A stretch of DNA of 64,000 bases, from assembly GCA_029263295.1 (NCBI GenBank), contig JAJCXT010000092.1, positions 1 to 64,000 of the forward strand, given 5' to 3'. The notes below the pieces were generated by a model, which did not search any database, was not told where the DNA came from, and saw only the letters and a list, made by a program, of their open reading frames with translations. The translations under genes and the position numbers were made by a program. This document shows positions 60,697 through 64,000 of this stretch, piece after piece. Source of the DNA: Acidobacteriota bacterium. GTDB lineage: Bacteria; Acidobacteriota; UBA890; WLXD01. Position 1 is the stretch's first letter. Every line of letters starts with the position of its first letter.

Positions 60697-62115
60697 TCAG
60701 CGTGTCAGCAACCCGCTCGGCACTCGCGCAGGTACCTGGCTGCTCAGATCTCGCGCGGAGGGATCCGTGAGCGAGCGCAGGAACGCGATCAGCTCGTCTA
60801 TGTCCCGGTTGTTCAGGCGCCCTCTCCTGGCCTCGTTGCTAGCGGCAATCGCCGCCACGCGGCGGGGATCCTGCATGACAAGGAGATCGAATCGGTCGAG
60901 GTTGCGGCGCGACGGCAGAATCAGCTGCGACGGGTCGTAGTCGCGGATCTCCCGTTGTGGGTCGCGATAGTGCTCGACCATCGCCTCGAGGGAGGAGTAG
61001 GCCCCACTGTGCCCATACGGCGAAGTCAACTCGACGTTGCGCAGCGAAGGCGTGCGGAACTCGTAGCGATCCGCGCGGTTGCCGGTCACCCGCTCACGCC
61101 CGAAGTCCTCGCGCCCATCCACACCGTCGCCCGTTCCGGGGCCGACCTGCGGCATCGCGATCGAATGGAACCGGCGATCAGTCTGAAGCGCCCCCGCGTG
61201 GCAGCGCGCGCAGCCGGCGCGGCCGTAGAACAGGTTCATGCCGCGACGCTGCTGCTGTGAGATCGCGTTCGGGTCGCCCCGCAGGACCCGATCGAACGGG
61301 CTGTTGTCGCTGCGAAACGCGTCCATCTCGAACTCCGCGATCGCGTTGGCGACGTGCGTCATGGTGAGATCGGAGGCGTCATCGACATCGTCGAAGGCGT
61401 TGCGGAAGAGACGCACGTACTCGGGAATGTCACGCAGCCGCTGCGCCAGCAGGTTCCAGACTCCCCGATCGCCGGCGAGTCGGCCGCGCGCGGCGGCTCT
61501 GCCGATCTCGTTGGTGCCACGCCGACCTGCCATCTCGATCTCCGAGGTAACCGGGAACAACGCCTGAGCCGCCAGCACACTGCCGAGGCCAGTGGGCAGA
61601 GCGGCGCCCGCGGGAGTGGCAAAGCCCGATGCCGTACCGGCATCAATGGCTACGCGGCCGTCGTGGAACAGACTGCGGAACTGCCGGGCGCCAAGGTTGA
61701 AGAGCGCAGGTGAGTTGCGCGGTACACGCTGGCGCACGCGAGTCGCGCCGGTACCCGTGGTCCGTGCGACACCGAGCCCTACGCCGCCTTCACCCAAGGG
61801 AAGCGAAAGCGCATCTCCCGTTGCGTTGTCCGGGTGATGACAGGTGGCACAGGAGATGTTGCGATTGCCGCTGAGGACCTCGTCGAAGAAGAGCAGCCGT
61901 CCGAGGTCGACGAGATCGTCGTCGTAATTGCCGTTGTTCAGATAGTCGGCGTCACGAACGGGCCCGAAGTTCGGCCCCCCACCATTCTGGGCGTGGGTCA
62001 CGAACGGTACGAGGAGCACGGCGACAAGGACCGTGAACACGGCCGCAGTAGCGAGACGTGTCGTGCTCTCGGCACATGAGCGGAAACCGGAAAGTCTGAG
62101 CCTGCGCAAAACCAT
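60697..62115 (-). CDS. Di-heme cytochrome c peroxidase/MauG-family protein
   Basis: This 472-residue periplasmic protein has a signal peptide (FTVLVAVLLVPFVTHAQ), a first heme site CATCHHP (Cys89-His93) and a second CARCHAG in the C-terminal half. ELGRLLFFD-like DLGRLLFFDEVLS, FRTPSLRNVELTSPYGHSGAY and PRRVAAIAA mark the cytochrome c peroxidase/MauG superfamily. Family members reduce hydrogen peroxide with electrons from small cytochromes, or modify protein side chains as MauG does. No small cytochrome gene is adjacent. The N-terminal region VRDADYLNNGNYDDD is longer than in classical CcpA. AGGAAGGA precedes the ATG. Confidence 0.9.
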   Translation of the reverse strand: MVLRRLRLSGFRSCAESTTRLATAAVFTVLVAVLLVPFVTHAQNGGGPNFGPVRDADYLNNGNYDDDLVDLGRLLFFDEVLSGNRNISCATCHHPDNATGDALSLPLGEGGVGLGVARTTGTGATRVRQRVPRNSPALFNLGARQFRSLFHDGRVAIDAGTASGFATPAGAALPTGLGSVLAAQALFPVTSEIEMAGRRGTNEIGRAAARGRLAGDRGVWNLLAQRLRDIPEYVRLFRNAFDDVDDASDLTMTHVANAIAEFEMDAFRSDNSPFDRVLRGDPNAISQQQRRGMNLFYGRAGCARCHAGALQTDRRFHSIAMPQVGPGTGDGVDGREDFGRERVTGNRADRYEFRTPSLRNVELTSPYGHSGAYSSLEAMVEHYRDPQREIRDYDPSQLILPSRRNLDRFDLLVMQDPRRVAAIAASNEARRGRLNNRDIDELIAFLRSLTDPSARDLSSQVPARVPSGLLTR

Positions 62116-62320
62116 TGGCGTCCTTCCTCTGTCGGGGCAGCGGCCTGGAGTGATTACGAACCCAGCTAAGCGTCGAAACGGGGGGACTCGAGGCCTTTGA
62201 CCACATGTCCGGGGATTTCATTCCCGCGAGCCCTCACCACGGTCCGTCAGGACGCGTATGATGAATTCGCTCCGGGAAGCTCGTGCGGTCCGCCAGGATG
62301 ACTGCGGAACGGGAGAACAC

Positions 62321-62812
62321 GTGCGCCATCTCATCGAACAGAATCTCGAGAGCATCGGGCCGCGCCGGAGTCTGCTGCTGGTCACGATGGCCATCGTGTG
62401 GGCTTCGATCACCGTGGCCATAGTGGTCTGGGCGTTGGCGAAGGGCGTGATGGAGACTCTCTGGATAACCCTGGCGATCGCCAGCGGGAGTCCGATCGAT
62501 ATCGCCGTGGCCATCGGCCTGTGGGCATTTATCCTGTTGACCGTGCCGCTGGTCCGCGCGGGGCTCGGAGTGTGGCGAAAGTGGCAGGACGAGCGCTGGG
62601 AAGCGAAGGTCGCGCTGGACCAGCTCGAGGAGCAGCTATTCCCAGGCGCTCCTAATACCCGCCATTTCGACAGCCCCCGCGAGCGGCTCGCCCAACGGGC
62701 GCTGGAGGAACTCGAACGCCGCGTCTTCGGGGCGCCACGGCAGGAGGACGGTGCATGCGAGGCTCGTCTGAAGGAACTGGCCCAACACGCAAGAAGGCGG
62801 CCGCCTGACTAG
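62321..62812 (+). CDS. Small membrane protein of unknown function
   Basis: This 163-residue protein has two hydrophobic helices (LLLVTMAIVWASITVAIVVWALA and DIAVAIGLWAFILLTVPLVRAG) and a charged, helical cytoplasmic tail (VALDQLEEQLF, ERLAQRALEELERRVFG). No family is recognised. GTG 62321 has GGGAG with 5-nt spacing. An upstream ATG at 62258 is also in frame, but that extension has weaker codon use. The stop lies in the loop of a large hairpin shared with the convergent lipoprotein gene. A tail-anchored or regulatory role is conceivable but unsupported. Confidence 0.65.
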   Translation: MRHLIEQNLESIGPRRSLLLVTMAIVWASITVAIVVWALAKGVMETLWITLAIASGSPIDIAVAIGLWAFILLTVPLVRAGLGVWRKWQDERWEAKVALDQLEEQLFPGAPNTRHFDSPRERLAQRALEELERRVFGAPRQEDGACEARLKELAQHARRRPPD

Positions 62813-62825
62813 GCGATCGCCTTCT
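62792..62825. terminator. Bidirectional hairpin between convergent genes
   Basis: AGAAGGCG and CGCCTTCT pair over 8 bp, and an inner CGCCT-GACT-AGGCG stem of 5 bp stacks above a 2x2 internal loop. The TAG stop of the small membrane protein is in the top loop. No long U-tract. Confidence 0.65.
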
Positions 62826-62836
62826 AGAGTCGTGGA

Positions 62837-63973
62837 TCAGCTCGCTCCCACCGTGAAGACTAGACGAAGGCGATCGAGGGTTGGCCGGCCCACCTGATCC
62901 TCGACGAGCGGCTCGTCGAACAGGCGTTCAAGACTGTTGCCGGCCAGATCCTCCAGGTCGGGATCCACGCTGATCGCATACCTGCCCGGCGCCCACGGTG
63001 AACTGGGTGCGAAACTCCATGCGCGCTCGCCGCGGGCGACCGTGACCTCTCCACCGACCGGCGTGCCGGCCTGGGTTTCGACAAACAGCATGCGGTTCAA
63101 AAGCGCCCGGTCGAGAACTTCCGGAAGATCGACCCGTAGAGGGTCCTGCGGAGTCTCCGGCGTATGCACGGTCCACGCATCGGTGCGTGGCTGCTCGCGG
63201 TCAGCCTCCACGACCTGCCAGGTGTGTTCGAAGCTCTCGCGCAGTGGTGCCCCATGTGCATCACGCCATTCCGCCTGCACCCTTAGGGTCACTTCTTGTC
63301 CTGCCCGCAGCGGAGGGCCGGCAGCAAGGTTGGGGCCGACCCCCTGCTTGAGCCTGCCGGGATCGAAGAACAGCGTCAGGCGGTCGTCGGTCGGACTCCA
63401 CAGCTCCTGCTCCGGCACCACGAAGGCCCCGGCGATCGGAGCGTCGTCCTCGCCGACCAACTCAACGAACCGCGTTGCACCGCCGCGACTCATCGGTGCG
63501 GAGAACTGGATATAGAGCCGCAGGAGATTCTCCGGGACTACGTCACTCGACGGAAATACCGCTTCGACCCTCGTGGTAGCCGCAAGTTCCAGCCCTGGCA
63601 CCGTAAATGTCGCGGTGATCCTGTCGCCGTCCAGCGGCTGCCAGACCGCGGTGTACCGCTGGCCGGGCTGAAGCGGGTAGCGAGGGGCCCAGCTGACTCC
63701 TGTGCGTCCCCCGCTCGTCGCCCCCAATACGGAAACCCGTCCGGCGGCCAGTTCATCGCGCGGTCCCGTGAACACCCGCAGGTCGCCTGCCTGTTCGCCG
63801 CCAGCAAACGTGACCACCCACCCGGACTCCTGATCACCGGCCAGTCTGGGCGTCGCCTCGGTGCCACCCTGACCGCTACAGCCGACGGCCGCGACCACGA
63901 CCAGTGTCGCGACCGCGGCCCTTCGGGCGAACTTCGGGCAGGAGTTCAGGAACTCAGAGCCAGCGATTCTCAC
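62837..63973 (-). CDS. Lipoprotein with Ig-like domains
   Basis: The 378-residue protein has a lipoprotein signal (ATLVVVAAVGC, lipobox AVGC) and then about three beta-sandwich segments resembling bacterial Ig-like domains. One near residue 150 reads VFPSSDVVPENLLRLYIQFSAPMSRG, a pattern of SbsA-type Ig-like domains, and a later one reads ISVDPDLEDLAGNSL. No catalytic motif is seen. Such proteins are surface or periplasmic binding or structural modules. GTG at 63971-63973 is the start; no strong ribosome binding site is visible. Confidence 0.78.
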   Translation of the reverse strand: MRIAGSEFLNSCPKFARRAAVATLVVVAAVGCSGQGGTEATPRLAGDQESGWVVTFAGGEQAGDLRVFTGPRDELAAGRVSVLGATSGGRTGVSWAPRYPLQPGQRYTAVWQPLDGDRITATFTVPGLELAATTRVEAVFPSSDVVPENLLRLYIQFSAPMSRGGATRFVELVGEDDAPIAGAFVVPEQELWSPTDDRLTLFFDPGRLKQGVGPNLAAGPPLRAGQEVTLRVQAEWRDAHGAPLRESFEHTWQVVEADREQPRTDAWTVHTPETPQDPLRVDLPEVLDRALLNRMLFVETQAGTPVGGEVTVARGERAWSFAPSSPWAPGRYAISVDPDLEDLAGNSLERLFDEPLVEDQVGRPTLDRLRLVFTVGAS

Positions 63974-64000
63974 GCGCCGACAAACGCAGAGTGCCGTTTT

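Noticed and set aside
1-64000. tRNA, rRNA, insertion sequence, integrase, phage or CRISPR genes
   Set aside because: None was seen when reading gaps and ORFs on both strands. Intergenic gaps are short, but a degenerate tRNA could still be missed by eye; tRNAscan-SE would settle it.

Overview
The window is about 64 kb of high-GC bacterial chromosome, densely packed with roughly 47 protein genes on both strands. I see no rRNA or tRNA gene, CRISPR array, insertion sequence, integrase or phage gene. Strong GGAGG-type ribosome binding sites, lipoprotein signal peptides and outer-membrane barrel proteins indicate a Gram-negative organism. TypA resembles gammaproteobacterial TypA from memory. The paired PadR/ADOP permeases, the ECF sigma/Ser-Thr kinase-TPR pair and the many secreted BNR, FG-GAP and DUF5117-type proteins are shared by Acidobacteriota, Gemmatimonadota and deep gammaproteobacteria such as Xanthomonadales relatives. 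I therefore place it as a free-living, peptide-degrading heterotroph of uncertain phylum, gammaproteobacterium-like on TypA alone.

Layout. 0-1.5 kb: end of an M28 peptidase and an outer-membrane barrel. 1.5-7.7 kb: a four-gene minus-strand operon for a molybdopterin oxidoreductase (exported unknown protein, fused FeS-NrfD subunit, catalytic subunit, TorD chaperone). 8-10.3 kb: GTP-dependent PEP carboxykinase and an ArsR regulator whose AT-rich palindrome abuts its start. 10.3-13.5 kb: ECF sigma factor overlapping a Ser/Thr kinase with TPRs. 13.5-15.7 kb: a hairpin-rich gap, a DUF1015 protein and a Mog-type molybdenum cofactor enzyme. 15.7-21.2 kb: secreted BNR-repeat protein, tandem retropepsin-PDZ protease and an outer-membrane barrel. 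21.2-24.4 kb: PadR/ADOP permease module 1. 24.5-29.1 kb: ABC ATPase plus an ABC-2 permease fused to an M1 aminopeptidase. 29.1-33.1 kb: cyclophilin lipoprotein and PadR/ADOP module 2. 33.1-40.4 kb: exported nucleosidase-like lipoprotein coupled to an M20 peptidase, a PAS/degenerate GGDEF protein, a metallo-beta-lactamase-fold protein with a sulfatase, and a PM20D1-like peptidase. 40.4-50.3 kb: an unknown membrane protein, exonuclease III, three metalloproteases (DUF5117 type, adamalysin type, M48), an FG-GAP propeller and a second BNR protein. 50.4-53.7 kb: non-canonical beta-oxidation pair. 53.9-58.6 kb: TypA, FKBP lipoprotein, a sulfatase-fold lipoprotein with Thr in place of the formylglycine Cys, and an Rrf2 regulator. 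58.6-64 kb: glutamate-cysteine ligase-like/CBS fusion, di-heme cytochrome c peroxidase, a small membrane protein and an Ig-like lipoprotein.

How it fits together. The dominant theme is extracytoplasmic breakdown of protein: at least eight peptidases of different clans carry signal peptides or membrane anchors, with two prolyl isomerases for folding in the envelope. PEP carboxykinase and the beta-oxidation pair fit growth on amino acids and fatty acids. The molybdoenzyme operon and Mog supply a respiratory redox module whose substrate cannot be read from the sequence. Convergent gene pairs are often separated by strong GC-rich hairpins without a U-tract. Nothing here is unmistakably a new system. 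The best candidates for new biology are the molybdoenzyme operon with its unknown exported first gene, the permease-aminopeptidase fusion, the ligase-CBS fusion, the unknown four-TM protein and the hairpin-rich gap at 13.5-13.9 kb.
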